Source: CAZEHJ01 sp964512485
GTDB taxonomy: Bacteria; Bacteroidota; Rhodothermia; Rhodothermales; UBA10348
NCBI GenBank assembly: GCA_964512485.1
Contig: CAZEHJ010000003.1
Span: forward strand, 1-64,000
Direction of reading: 5' to 3'
DNA length: 64,000 nt
Every line of letters starts with the position of its first letter. Positions within the stretch are counted from its first letter, which is position 1. The notes below the pieces were generated by a model, which saw nothing but the letters and a program-made list of their open reading frames with translations, was not told where the DNA came from and did not search any database. The translations under genes were made by a program, and so were the position numbers. Positions 1-8,985 of this stretch are shown piece by piece.

Positions 1-1046
1 GGGTCACCCTGAACACCACCACCATTGTTGTAGAAAGCAAAGGCGGTCATGGCGAGACGTTCGTTGTCCTCATCGATCTGACCATCGCCATTGTCATCAA
101 TGCCGTTGTCATTTACAAGAGGACCCTGGAAGAAGTCGTAGCCCATTGCCGGAGGCGCTGCGCCGTACCCTTCTCCACCTTCATCATCGTCATCGGAGTT
201 GTAAACAAATCCGAGGCCGAGTGTAGTATCCGAACCGACATAGTCATCATCGAAGTTACCCAGATCCGGATCATCAAATAGACCCATGTAGGTGTTTTCG
301 AGAGGCACTGAGCCCTTGTACATGATACGTACTTTGTAGAACGTGGTATTACCAATAGCACCAGCGGTGTTAAAGGCAAAAGCAGAACCATGAACTTCAA
401 CACCCATTGCAGGTGTATCCGTACGTGTATGCTGGTTTCCACGGTCATTGTTGATCCACCACAGCATCTGGTCTCCCAGAATGGCTGGGCGCTCACCGGC
501 AGCCAGGTTGATCTTGCGATCTACGCGGCTTGCTAGTGGCTGATCTGTTAGGTCGATTTCGTCGCCATTGGCGTCCAGAGTCGGTGCGCCGAGTCCAGTT
601 GGCCAATCCTGAAGATCAGGAGTGGAGACACCGGATCCGTTGTAACTCACGACGTCTTCCTTGGAAACCTTCCAAACGCGGTCATATACCGAACAGTCCG
701 CCGGAGGCGTTCCGTCATCGTTCAGAGGGCCTGCCCAAAATTCGTAAGGGCCGTACGTTGATCCGGCAAGACGAAGCTGGCCAGCTACCTGGCCACCCAT
801 CCAAATACCGGACGTGAAGTTTGCGTTCGACGGGCCGCCCTTAGGAATGTTGTAAACGTGGGGGCTTCCTCGCCAGAACAGGTTACCGTTATTAAGGATA
901 CGAGCCCGAACATTGTTGATGTCCAGGTAGGACTCACCAATGGCCTGCTCGCAGCTACCGACGGTCTGGGCCTGAGCAACAGGTGCGCTCAGGAAGCCAA
1001 TCGCGACGGCAGCGAGTAGTAAACTGATTTTTCTAATGTAGTGCAT
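1..1046 (-). CDS. Secreted Asp-rich protein, N-terminal 348 codons (runs off window)
   Basis: The frame is open from an ATG at 1046 to the window edge, so only the N-terminus is visible. Residues 1-27 form a signal peptide (MHYIRKISLLLAAVAIGFLS followed by an Ala-rich cleavage region ending AQAQ). The rest is rich in Gly, Asp and aromatic residues, as in large exported beta-rich proteins of the Bacteroidota/Rhodothermota group. An Asp/Asn-rich stretch at about residues 312-328 (NDNGIDDNGDGQIDED) resembles thrombospondin type 3 or dockerin-like calcium loops. It lies 111 bp downstream of the TonB receptor on the same strand, suggesting co-expression. A C-terminal type IX sorting domain would be expected but is outside the window. 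Family not identified; specific function unknown. Confidence 0.75.
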   Translation of the reverse strand, partial: MHYIRKISLLLAAVAIGFLSAPVAQAQTVGSCEQAIGESYLDINNVRARILNNGNLFWRGSPHVYNIPKGGPSNANFTSGIWMGGQVAGQLRLAGSTYGPYEFWAGPLNDDGTPPADCSVYDRVWKVSKEDVVSYNGSGVSTPDLQDWPTGLGAPTLDANGDEIDLTDQPLASRVDRKINLAAGERPAILGDQMLWWINNDRGNQHTRTDTPAMGVEVHGSAFAFNTAGAIGNTTFYKVRIMYKGSVPLENTYMGLFDDPDLGNFDDDYVGSDTTLGLGFVYNSDDDDEGGEGYGAAPPAMGYDFFQGPLVNDNGIDDNGDGQIDEDNERLAMTAFAFYNNGGGVQGD

Positions 1047-1111
1047 AGTCATCCGTGCATTTCGGTCTATAACAACTTCTTGAATTCGTTTGATTTGGGT
1101 CGAGGCACTTA

Positions 1112-1140
1112 TTGGGGGCGGGTAACTAACCCGCCCCCAA
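1112..1140 (-). terminator. 12-bp perfect hairpin between receptor and downstream gene
   Basis: Arms 1112-1123 and 1129-1140 (TTGGGGGCGGGT and its complement) with a 5-nt loop. No T-run follows on the minus strand, so this may be a transcript-processing or partial-termination signal separating the TonB receptor from the secreted protein gene rather than a full intrinsic terminator. Confidence 0.45.
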
Positions 1141-1157
1141 AAGCCACGATCAATTCA

Positions 1158-4100
1158 TCAGAAATCAAGCCGCACTCCAACACGCGTCAAGCGTGGGATA
1201 CCAAAGTTACCGAGTGAACGGTTACGATGACGATAGAGTGTTTCTGCAACTGGGACGCTCGATCCGAGGAACTGCTGACCACCTGCCGTAGCGAGGAAGC
1301 CATCATCATCCGGAAGACCGGTAGCGCGGTAAACACCCTGGGTATTTGCTGTATCCAGGAGGTTCTGTACCCAAACGAAAGCAGACAGCGTGGACCGGCT
1401 GCCAACGGAGAACTTGCGATCGACACGCATGTCGAGTCGGTTGCTCCAAGGCATACGGGCCGAGTTGATTCCACCGGATGGTACCGGAGCTTTGGATTCA
1501 ATCTGGCTGAAAGGCTCAACCTGAGGTGTGTACGGCTGGCCAGAGCTAGCTACGGCCAGAAGGTTTACACCAAAGTTTTCGAGCAGCTTCGTTCCACCTA
1601 CTGTTGGGCCTTCGCCTGCGCCGAGACGATAGTCAACCGAGAGGTTGAACGTATGGCGCTGGTCAAAGTCCAGAGGTGAGATGAAGTTCGGCGGTGTTTC
1701 GTCAATCCATACGATTGTGCTCGTCGTTCCGGAAGCAGATCCTGTTCCCTGAGCGAAGGACATCGTGTAGTTGGCGTTAGCGGAGATGTTGTTCGTACGA
1801 CGAAGGTCGAAATCGAACTCAAATCCTTTAACAGTACCGAAGTCTTTGTTGCTGTACGTTGAATATCCCTGTGGGAATGATTCGCGAAGGTCATCAAGCT
1901 GGATCAGGTTCTCAATCTGACGGAAGAATCCGGAGATGGTGAGAGCTGAACGAGCACTCAGACGCTGGCGGAAACCGATTTCGTATTCGGTTGTGCGCTC
2001 TGGCTCAAGTGCGTTGTTGCTGATACGACCCGTTGAACGAGACATTCCTGCAAGGGACGTGAACGAGTTGGACGAAGGACGCTGAGCGACTTTACCGTAA
2101 CGGGCAAAGAAGAGGGCCTGGTCCGTAACAGGGAAGGAAACGCCAATACGTGGCATAACCGTTACCTGAGGCTCGTAATCTACAAATGCATCACTGTTGA
2201 CTTTCGCTGAAGTCTGGCGAGGCTTGGCACCGGTGAGGAGGATGTCTCCACCAGCTACTTCCTGCCCGTCTGTATTGTAGAAAGTACCATTGCGATCCCG
2301 GTACCCAGCAATATCATTTGCCAGGAAGTACGGGGCGAAATCAGATCCGATGTTCGCAGGATGCGTTCCGCCAATGTCGCTTACGCGCTCAAGTGGCAGA
2401 CGTGTATAGCGATCAAACAGAGTACGTGTGTTGTTGTCAAAGACATCAACGCGAAGACCCATGTTCAGAACGATATCGCGAAACTCGATTTTATCCTGGA
2501 TATAACCGCCGTAGTACAGAGGCTCGTGAGGAGCAACATTGTACGCTTCGTCGCCACCGATATCGTTGATGTAAGCATCAAGATTTTCAGAGTCGACTTC
2601 GCTTCCGCGGAAGTTGTAACCAAGATATCCGGCGATTCCTTCAAGCTGCTCCCAGCTGAGCTGGTCGAAGCTTGTAACAGCCGTGTTTTCGCCTGTTGCG
2701 ACCTGCTCAGCACCTGGTGAGTATGCTGCGCCAGCGTCATCAACAAAACGAGAAAGAGTGCGACCACTGATGCCGTAGCTACGACGAGTCTGTGTTTCGA
2801 ACTCTCCACCAAACTCAAGCTGGTGTAGACCAATCTGAGTTGTGGCCATCGCGTTGAAGCGAAGCTGTGTGCTGTGACGTTCGCTGTATCCGTTAGGACC
2901 ATTTCCACCTGCGGTGTAGATCAGACGACCTGCCGTTTCACTCGTTGGGAAACGACCATCCTGCCAGCGGTAGCTGTAGGTTGGACGGTTCGCCATGATA
3001 GGCGTGTCATCAGCAGGATCGTCAGTGCCATGATCGTCGGTACCGACCTGCACATTTTCGAACGCGAGGTTTTTATAACCGCGAGTCGTTGCCCATGCAT
3101 CCTGGTCGATGTCACCCTGAATCAGGGAGCTTTCGATGGTGCAAGCAAAACGAGCGTCACAGCCATCGCCTACACGATCTGTGTAATCAACCTGCAGCTG
3201 ATAGAACGTCGAATTCGACAGGTAGTGTGTCCATGTCGTGAAGAACTGCAGATCCCTACTTGAGGATTCTGTCTGATCTTCAGGAGAAAATACTGCCCAT
3301 GTCGACATGCTTTCGCTGTTAGACGCCACATAACGACCACCAACTCGCATGCGAACGTTCTCCATAACATTGAAGTTAAGGTTTCCGTTCAGTGCGAGAC
3401 GGTCATAACCACGGCTGCGTTTTGCTTTATCAACAGAGAAAGCGGACTCAGGCAGATAATCTGAACTGAGAACGAAGTCAGGATTGATAGTGGACGCAAC
3501 AACGCTGTTCGGCACAGCGATGACTGTTCCGTCTCCAGCGGTGATTGTGTTGTTCGTGATGATGATGTCTCCATTGGTGTCAACCGGCAGGTAGGTTTCG
3601 CCGAGAGCAGCAGGAACTGGAATCAGTACCCGATTGCCGTCTGCGTCCTGTGCCAGCATTGACGTAGGAGCTGAGCGAAGATCTCCAAGCGTTGAATCAC
3701 TGACGCGAAGCTGTCCTGTGGCACGGGGTCCACTGTCAGCCTGGTCCAGGTATTCAGCTGCAAAGAAGAAATTGACACTCTCGCCCATAACTGGACCACC
3801 AAGAGCAACTGAAGCCAGGTTGTAACCGAAGTCATCCAGTGATTCAGAGGTGATACCCTCAAATGAACCAAAGAATTTCGGAGAACCGGATTTCGTTGTG
3901 ATGTTGATGATGCCGGACATGGCGTCGCCGTAACGTGCAGAAATGTTACCAATAATCATTTCCTGCTCTTGAACGGCTGACTGAGGAAGGGCCGCGGTAC
4001 CGACAACCTTCACACCGTCAATGTAATACGTGACCTCAGCGCCGCGACCACCGCGAACATTCAGCGTGCCTGTTCCTTCTTCAGAAACAACACCGGCCTG

Positions 4101-4553
4101 AATAGCGGCGACGTTAGCTGCACCGCGAACCGGCAGGTTCACGATTTCTTCCGCGTCAACGATTTTCGGGACACCAACGGCGTCCTTCTGAATCAACGGG
4201 CGTTCGTATTCAACAACGATTTCGCCGAGCTCGACTCCTTCTGACAGTGCAAAGTTTACTTCCTGGGTATACCCAGAAGAAACTGTCACGCCAGAAACGG
4301 TCGCTGGGTTATAACCCACGAATCGTGCTTGTACGTCGTGGCTGCCAACGGGAACACCGATGATGAAATAATTTCCATCGACGTCCGTAATGGCTCCAAG
4401 CGTTGTACCAACTACTACGACCTGCGCGCCCGGGATTGTATCCCCGGTATCTGCGTCGGTCACTACACCGGATACCTTACCAGTATTCTGTGCGAATACA
4501 AGTGCCGGTGCAGCTAGTAGCATGAGTACAAGCATGCCCCATTTACGTAACAT
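1158..4553 (-). CDS. TonB-dependent receptor with N-terminal carboxypeptidase-regulatory-like domain
   Basis: A 1131-residue outer-membrane receptor. Residues 1-21 are a signal peptide (cleavage after VFA). Residues about 25-110 are a CarboxypepD_reg-like domain (GKVSGVVTDADTGDTIPGA, DGNYFIIGVPVGSHDV). The plug follows at about 130-230, with the characteristic LNVRGGRGAEVTYYIDGVKV. The remainder is a 22-strand-type barrel ending in Phe (RLTRVGVRLDF). A good ribosome site (GAGGAGG, 6 nt before ATG) supports the start. Family knowledge: such receptors import large ligands using TonB-ExbBD energy; the substrate cannot be told. Downstream is a co-oriented secreted protein; upstream is a long leader with a strong promoter at 5029-5059. 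Confidence 0.93.
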   Translation of the reverse strand: MLRKWGMLVLMLLAAPALVFAQNTGKVSGVVTDADTGDTIPGAQVVVVGTTLGAITDVDGNYFIIGVPVGSHDVQARFVGYNPATVSGVTVSSGYTQEVNFALSEGVELGEIVVEYERPLIQKDAVGVPKIVDAEEIVNLPVRGAANVAAIQAGVVSEEGTGTLNVRGGRGAEVTYYIDGVKVVGTAALPQSAVQEQEMIIGNISARYGDAMSGIINITTKSGSPKFFGSFEGITSESLDDFGYNLASVALGGPVMGESVNFFFAAEYLDQADSGPRATGQLRVSDSTLGDLRSAPTSMLAQDADGNRVLIPVPAALGETYLPVDTNGDIIITNNTITAGDGTVIAVPNSVVASTINPDFVLSSDYLPESAFSVDKAKRSRGYDRLALNGNLNFNVMENVRMRVGGRYVASNSESMSTWAVFSPEDQTESSSRDLQFFTTWTHYLSNSTFYQLQVDYTDRVGDGCDARFACTIESSLIQGDIDQDAWATTRGYKNLAFENVQVGTDDHGTDDPADDTPIMANRPTYSYRWQDGRFPTSETAGRLIYTAGGNGPNGYSERHSTQLRFNAMATTQIGLHQLEFGGEFETQTRRSYGISGRTLSRFVDDAGAAYSPGAEQVATGENTAVTSFDQLSWEQLEGIAGYLGYNFRGSEVDSENLDAYINDIGGDEAYNVAPHEPLYYGGYIQDKIEFRDIVLNMGLRVDVFDNNTRTLFDRYTRLPLERVSDIGGTHPANIGSDFAPYFLANDIAGYRDRNGTFYNTDGQEVAGGDILLTGAKPRQTSAKVNSDAFVDYEPQVTVMPRIGVSFPVTDQALFFARYGKVAQRPSSNSFTSLAGMSRSTGRISNNALEPERTTEYEIGFRQRLSARSALTISGFFRQIENLIQLDDLRESFPQGYSTYSNKDFGTVKGFEFDFDLRRTNNISANANYTMSFAQGTGSASGTTSTIVWIDETPPNFISPLDFDQRHTFNLSVDYRLGAGEGPTVGGTKLLENFGVNLLAVASSGQPYTPQVEPFSQIESKAPVPSGGINSARMPWSNRLDMRVDRKFSVGSRSTLSAFVWVQNLLDTANTQGVYRATGLPDDDGFLATAGGQQFLGSSVPVAETLYRHRNRSLGNFGIPRLTRVGVRLDF

Positions 4554-5028
4554 AAGCTACCTCCTCTAGTGAATTGATGTGTGGCTTAATAAGTGCTGCT
4601 GCCCGTCTCCACATCGAGACGAGAGCAATGTTTTGTCGTGCTTAGCACGCGTTTTTTGCAATCTGCCTTTTGCAATCCGTCACGAAACAGTTCCCGCTTT
4701 GTAGCAAAGCCATTAAGCATGTAGTGCATCATGTTGATCACAAAGTGCATTGAGCGCGAAACACGCGCCTTTTGCGCTTTCCGTGCCAGGCACGAAATTT
4801 TTTTGACGGAAGGAAATATCCAACCAAGAGAAATGCGTTTGGGTTTACCCAGCTTCCTGTATACTCACAAAAATCTGCTGCACAGCTCCAACAGGGACAG
4901 TCACGGGCGGCTGGCGCTCGCGACTGATTTCAGGTTTCGCTTGAAAGGTGGGTGTTGAAAAGCTGTATCGAAAAGCCCAATAGCGGTCCTTTTTTGGTTC
5001 TACATTTCATTTCTTCCGAAACGGTTTG
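4554..5028 (-). other. Long untranslated leader of the TonB receptor
   Basis: About 475 nt between the predicted promoter and the receptor start with no credible gene on either strand; the short open frame at 4731-4958 has no supporting features. I saw no riboswitch core I could name (no cobalamin-box-like motif). The length suggests post-transcriptional control, or a second promoter nearer the gene. Confidence 0.4.
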
Positions 5029-5059
5029 CAAATATAGACGGGGTTTGAACGTTTGTCAA
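5029..5059 (-). promoter_or_regulatory. Promoter for the TonB receptor
   Basis: Read on the minus strand: TTGACA (5059-5054), 17-nt spacer, TATATT (5036-5031), continuing as TATATTTG. It fits both the sigma-70 consensus and the Bacteroidota pattern TTG-N20-TAnnTTTG. It lies in the serA-receptor gap and is nearly identical in both hexamers to the promoter at 36451-36479. Confidence 0.7.
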
Positions 5060-5165
5060 GGGAATATGAACCTCTAAGAGAAACACTTTTCCTGACGAAC
5101 GGCACGTCTTCCGACTCAAGAAGCAAAACGTATTTTCTGAAATGTATTGAAGGTTTTGGGAGAAT

Positions 5166-6572
5166 TCAAGGCATCAATTCGAGCATGGCCACTCCACGGA
5201 CCCCTTCGATACGGGAAACTGCATCCAGAACGGATGCCGAAACGGGCTGGTCGACCGCGATAGCCGTGAGTGCTTCCTCACCCGGAATATTGCGACCCAG
5301 GGCCATTGAGCCAATGTTTAGACCGGCTTCGGCCAGTATGGACCCAACGCTCGCGAGCATGCCGGGACGATCCTGATTTCGATACAAAAGCAGTCTGCCT
5401 GATGCTTTCAGCTCCATTTCATAGCCGTCAACTTCCGTAATTCGGCCATCTGAGTCCCCGAAAATGGTACCCGCAATGGCAAAAGTGCGCTCAGATCCTT
5501 CCAAATTGAGTTCAATCAGATTGGAAAAGCTGCTGTCAGGATGAAAAGTTGCCACATCAACCGCAATTCCAGCCTCTTCTGCGATCAATGGGGCATTAAC
5601 AAGATTCACCGGTTCATTTGTTGAATCCTGCAGAAAACCTTTCAGAGCCGCTACTCTCAGTACATCGGTATATCTGCGCGGAACGTCCCCGTGGCATCGG
5701 ACCCGCAAGCTAGACACGGGACTTTCAAATAATTGGCGTGAGGCTTTACCCAATCGCTCGGCGAGGGCCACATACGGCTGGACTTCAGGCTGAGCTGACA
5801 TTCGAATGGCCAGTGCATTGACGGCAGTCAGCACCGGCTCTTCACGCAATGCATTGATGACCTGTTCAGTCACCTGGCGAGCCACCTTCTCCTGAGCCTC
5901 GTCAGTGGAAGCAGCAATGTGTGGAGTTGACACCACATCAGGATGGGCGATAAGGTTTGCGAGCTCGGCTGGCGGGGGCTCAGATGAATACACATCGAGG
6001 GCAGCCCCACCGACATGTCCAGACTCGAGAGCTCTGAGCAGTGCGGCTTCATCGACGATCCCACCGCGGGCACAGTTCACGATACCCACGCCTTTCTTGC
6101 ATTTCGAAAGCGTCTCGTCTCCAAGCAGTCCTCTGGTCGCCGGCACGAGCGGTGTGTGAACGGTTATGTAGTCCGATTCCGAAAACAGCTGTTCCAGGTC
6201 GACCAATTCTATACCCAGGCGTTCCGCGGCCTCGCGTGTCATGACGGGGTCACTTCCCAGAATACGCATGCCGAACGCTTTGCACCGGAGTGCCACTTCT
6301 TTGCCGATCTTGCCCAGCCCCACGATTCCGACGGCCTTGCCGAAGAGTTCTGATCCGGTNNNNNNNNNNNNNNNNNNNNNNNNNNNNNNNNNNNNNNNNN
6401 NNNNNNNNNNNNNNNNNNNNNNNNNNNNNNNNNNNNNNNNNNNNNNNNNNNNNNNNNNNTCCAGGATCTGGGAACGACTGAAAGAAGAACCATCAATTCC
6501 CTCCATCCCGGCTTCAGCCAACATCTCGTAGCACACGGGGTGTACGGCATCAGTAAGCAGCACTTTCGGCAT
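5166..6572 (-). CDS. serA: D-3-phosphoglycerate dehydrogenase, interrupted by an assembly gap
   Basis: First step of serine synthesis: 3-phosphoglycerate to 3-phosphohydroxypyruvate with NAD. The Rossmann motif GIVGLGKIGKEVA, the catalytic Arg (NCARGG), Glu (DVYSSEPP) and His (TPHIAAS) are present, followed by an allosteric substrate-binding-like segment and a C-terminal ACT domain (RPGMLASVGSILAEAG to the end). This is the long, ACT-regulated form. ATG at 6572 is preferred over TTG one codon earlier because GGAG lies upstream. The 100 N at 6360-6459 fall between residue about 38 and the conserved TGSELFGK motif; the family has roughly 100 residues there rather than 34, so about 200 bp are probably missing. 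Last gene of a sucD-engB-serA cluster. Confidence 0.93.
   Translation of the reverse strand: MPKVLLTDAVHPVCYEMLAEAGMEGIDGSSFSRSQILXXXXXXXXXXXXXXXXXXXXXXXXXXXXXXXXXXTGSELFGKAVGIVGLGKIGKEVALRCKAFGMRILGSDPVMTREAAERLGIELVDLEQLFSESDYITVHTPLVPATRGLLGDETLSKCKKGVGIVNCARGGIVDEAALLRALESGHVGGAALDVYSSEPPPAELANLIAHPDVVSTPHIAASTDEAQEKVARQVTEQVINALREEPVLTAVNALAIRMSAQPEVQPYVALAERLGKASRQLFESPVSSLRVRCHGDVPRRYTDVLRVAALKGFLQDSTNEPVNLVNAPLIAEEAGIAVDVATFHPDSSFSNLIELNLEGSERTFAIAGTIFGDSDGRITEVDGYEMELKASGRLLLYRNQDRPGMLASVGSILAEAGLNIGSMALGRNIPGEEALTAIAVDQPVSASVLDAVSRIEGVRGVAMLELMP
6360..6459. other. 100-N assembly gap inside serA
   Basis: Exactly 100 consecutive N, the conventional placeholder for a scaffold join of unknown size. 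The reading frame happens to continue through it, but this says nothing about the true length. Confidence 0.98.
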
Positions 6573-6619
6573 CAATCAATCTCCGCTATATATATGGTAT
6601 GATGGTACCCGTCGTTCAT

Positions 6620-7207
6620 TCACTGCAAGAACGTTTTGATCCAGTCCATAATGTCTTCTCTTCCTCGCCCGTTTTTGGCGCTCGTCAGAAATACGGGTTT
6701 GTCCTGGCCCAGTTCAGTGAGCGTCTGTTTCACCCGCGCAATCGATTTCGAGCGTTCATTCCCGGACAACTTGTCGCTCTTCGTCAATAGAATCACGTGC
6801 GATGCGTCGCTTTCGGGCATCAACATCATTATCTCCCGATCCAGCTCTGTTGGTTTGTGACGAGAGTCAACCAGCTGAAAAACAACCTTGAGTTGTTCAC
6901 GATGGATAATGTAGGAGCCGATCAACTTCTGCCAGTGAGCCCGTTGCTTTTTGGAAACCTTCGCATAACCAAATCCAGGAAGATCTACGACGTGGAATTT
7001 GTTATTGACGAGGAAAAAATTTATTTCCTGCGTCTTCCCGGGAGTTCCACTGATGCGGGCCAGCTTCTTCCTTTTGAGAAGACTGTTGATCAGTGAGCTC
7101 TTTCCAACGTTTGATCGACCGATGAACGCTACCTCAGGAAACCGAACCAGAGGCATCTGGCCCATTTTCGTGGCTCCCTTTACAAAAGTGACATCGTCTA
7201 TTTTCAT
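6620..7207 (-). CDS. engB: Ribosome biogenesis GTPase EngB/YsxC
   Basis: 195 residues, the usual length for this TrmE-Era-EngA-YihA class GTPase that helps large ribosomal subunit maturation. G1 P-loop GRSNVGKSS, G2 region GTPGKTQ, G3 DLPGFGYA, G4 TKSD and G5-like TSAKNG are all visible in order. ATG start; 28 bp from the sucD stop upstream and 47 bp before serA, consistent with one transcript. Cytoplasmic, usually essential. Confidence 0.96.
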   Translation of the reverse strand: MKIDDVTFVKGATKMGQMPLVRFPEVAFIGRSNVGKSSLINSLLKRKKLARISGTPGKTQEINFFLVNNKFHVVDLPGFGYAKVSKKQRAHWQKLIGSYIIHREQLKVVFQLVDSRHKPTELDREIMMLMPESDASHVILLTKSDKLSGNERSKSIARVKQTLTELGQDKPVFLTSAKNGRGREDIMDWIKTFLQ

Positions 7208-7235
7208 CGGACCCCTCTGCTAGGGTCAATCCTTC

Positions 7236-8111
7236 TTAGGCTGCGCTGAAGTGGGACTTCACCGCTTCACCGATGGATGCGGGGTTGTATACAATTGTGG
7301 CACCCGCTTCTTCCAGCGCGGCAAATTTGTCTTCCGCAGTTCCTTTTCCACCCGAAATAATCGCACCAGCGTGGCCCATGCGGCGTCCCGGAGGCGCCGT
7401 CTGACCTGCGATGAACGAAAAGACGGGCTTCGTCATGTGGTCGCGGATGTACTCAGCCGCTTCCTCTTCTGCTGTTCCACCGATTTCGCCGATCATCACG
7501 ACGGCATCGGTCTCATCATCGGCCTGGAACAACTTCAGGACATCGACGAATCTTGAGCCGATAATCGGATCACCACCGATACCGACGGCTGTGGACTGAC
7601 CCAGTCCCTTGCGGGTGAGCTGATCCACAGCTTCATAGGTCAGAGTTCCGCTTCGCGAAACAACGCCAACACTCCCTTCTGAAAATATCATGGCCGGCAT
7701 GATGCCAACTTTGGCCTGACCGGGTGTCAGCACTCCAGGACAGTTCGGTCCGACCAGCGCCGCCCCTTTTTCCTGAACATAGCGATACACCGGAACCATG
7801 TCACGGACGGGAATCCCTTCGGTGATACAGACGATCGTCTTGATCCCTGCGTCCGCGGCTTCAAGAATCGCATCAGCCGCAAACGGGGGTGGTACGAAAA
7901 TGACCGAAGCGTTGGCACCTTCCTGTTCCACCGAATCAGAAACGGTATTGAAGACCGGACGGTCGAGGTGAGTCTGCCCCCCTTTTCCCGGAGTCACGCC
8001 TCCGATCAATGGTGTACCGTACTCAATCATCTGTTCGGAATGAAAAGTACCTTCTTTTCCGGTAAAGCCCTGTACAACAAGGCGGGTGTTTTTGTCAACC
8101 AGGATGGCCAT
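7236..8111 (-). CDS. sucD: Succinate-CoA ligase (ADP-forming) alpha subunit
   Basis: 291 residues, the standard length. N-terminal CoA-binding fold (residues about 1-120; [21 protein letters not shown]), then the ligase domain with the phosphorylated His in [21 protein letters not shown]. It converts succinyl-CoA to succinate in the TCA cycle with substrate-level phosphorylation, together with SucC, which is not in this window. First gene of a probable sucD-engB-serA operon. No clear promoter hexamers were seen in the upstream gap. Confidence 0.96.
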   Translation of the reverse strand: MAILVDKNTRLVVQGFTGKEGTFHSEQMIEYGTPLIGGVTPGKGGQTHLDRPVFNTVSDSVEQEGANASVIFVPPPFAADAILEAADAGIKTIVCITEGIPVRDMVPVYRYVQEKGAALVGPNCPGVLTPGQAKVGIMPAMIFSEGSVGVVSRSGTLTYEAVDQLTRKGLGQSTAVGIGGDPIIGSRFVDVLKLFQADDETDAVVMIGEIGGTAEEEAAEYIRDHMTKPVFSFIAGQTAPPGRRMGHAGAIISGGKGTAEDKFAALEEAGATIVYNPASIGEAVKSHFSAA

Positions 8112-8338
8112 GGTCAGTTGCTATCTGTTTCGAAGAGGATATGATGGAAGCGTCCAATTCCGACGGAAGACTGCGTGAGACACTCCTTGTGTGCTCGTCT
8201 GCAATCACGTTCATCAGAGGGGTCGCTCGGAATGTGCAATTTTAGGGCGAATGCAGGCTACGTTCAATCGGGTTTGTGTAAACACGTGACGAATAATGCT
8301 CTACGAGAATCGCATCGGCTCGCCTGGCTAAAGAACAA
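8112..8338. other. Intergenic region upstream of sucD
   Basis: Together with the tatA terminator this is a 301-bp gap. I see no open frame with support (8175-8369 overlaps the terminator hairpin), no RNA gene and no convincing promoter pair. Confidence 0.4.
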
Positions 8339-8367
8339 AAGGGCCGGCCGCAAAGCGGCCGGCCCTT
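8339..8367 (-). terminator. Intrinsic terminator of tatA
   Basis: Perfect 13-bp stem, arms 8339-8351 and 8355-8367 (AAGGGCCGGCCGC and complement), AAA/TTT triloop, followed on the minus strand by the T-rich TTGTTCTTT. Situated 46 bp after the tatA stop. Confidence 0.85.
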
Positions 8368-8412
8368 GAAAAAGCAGATCAACACATTCCTATTCCCCTA
8401 AAAACTATTCCC

Positions 8413-8718
8413 CTAAAAAGAGGTACTCCCCTGATCGGTTGGCTCCTGTGGTGGTGCAGTCGCAGGTGGTGCAGCCGCAGGTGGTGCATCCGTGGTAGCC
8501 TGTCTCGGAGCCTGTTGGCCCTGAGCCGGAGGTGAAGGGTGAATCTTGTTCGCGGGTTCGTTTACGTTCAACTCACGAGAAATTTCGTTGGTTGCTGACT
8601 TGAATTCCTTGATCCCTTTGCCAAGACCGCGGGCAATTTCCGGAATACGCTTGGCTCCGAAAATCAGAAGGATTGCCAGAAATATGAGTACTAGTTCAAA
8701 AGGTCCCAGACTTCCCAT
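8413..8718 (-). CDS. tatA: Sec-independent translocase subunit TatA/E family
   Basis: 101 residues. One N-terminal membrane helix (LGPFELVLIFLAILLIFGAK), the hinge and amphipathic helix typical of TatA (KRIPEIARGLGKGIKEFKSA), then a flexible Pro/Ala-rich tail with PPAAAP-type near-repeats (about residues 60-95). TatA oligomerises to form the passage for folded proteins carrying twin-arginine signals, with TatC (not in this window). Alone with its own terminator; the upstream gap holds a half-site of a palindrome shared with the divergent add gene. Confidence 0.93.
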   Translation of the reverse strand: MGSLGPFELVLIFLAILLIFGAKRIPEIARGLGKGIKEFKSATNEISRELNVNEPANKIHPSPPAQGQQAPRQATTDAPPAAAPPATAPPQEPTDQGSTSF

Positions 8719-8802
8719 GACGGCTCTACTTGAAGTTTATCTGACCGGTCGAGTGGACTCGATTCACTTGAACCGCCCTCCTCGGCCGACGAGGTTTTAA
8801 AA

Positions 8803-8811
8803 TAGGCAGAA
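8803..8811. promoter_or_regulatory. Single half-site TAGGCAGAA near tatA
   Basis: Exact copy of one arm of the palindrome at 8904-8925, 85 bp upstream of the tatA start, in the divergent tatA-add gap. Possible second operator site. Confidence 0.35.
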
Positions 8812-8903
8812 ATCCTTCCATATTCGCTAAAAGAATTCGTCTACCCCAATTGTCGCACGTCAATGCGTCGCAATTTCGCGCATTGCTCTTCCGTGTATCA
8901 CAT

Positions 8904-8925
8904 TTCTGCCTAACGGTAGGCAGAA
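8904..8925. promoter_or_regulatory. Palindrome TTCTGCCTA-ACGG-TAGGCAGAA, putative operator
   Basis: Perfect 9-bp inverted repeat with 4-nt centre, 60 bp upstream of the preferred add start. With a third half-site at 8803-8811 it looks like a dimeric repressor or activator site controlling the divergent genes; a stem-loop in the add leader is an alternative. Confidence 0.45.
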
Positions 8926-8985
8926 TTCGCGGTTCCTGCGGAAATGCGAGAGGTTAACCTCTCGAAAAGGATGTATTTTCAGTAT

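Noticed and set aside
4731..4958. Plus-strand ORF in the receptor leader
   Set aside because: No ribosome site or protein-like pattern; the region lies between a promoter and a gene on the other strand.
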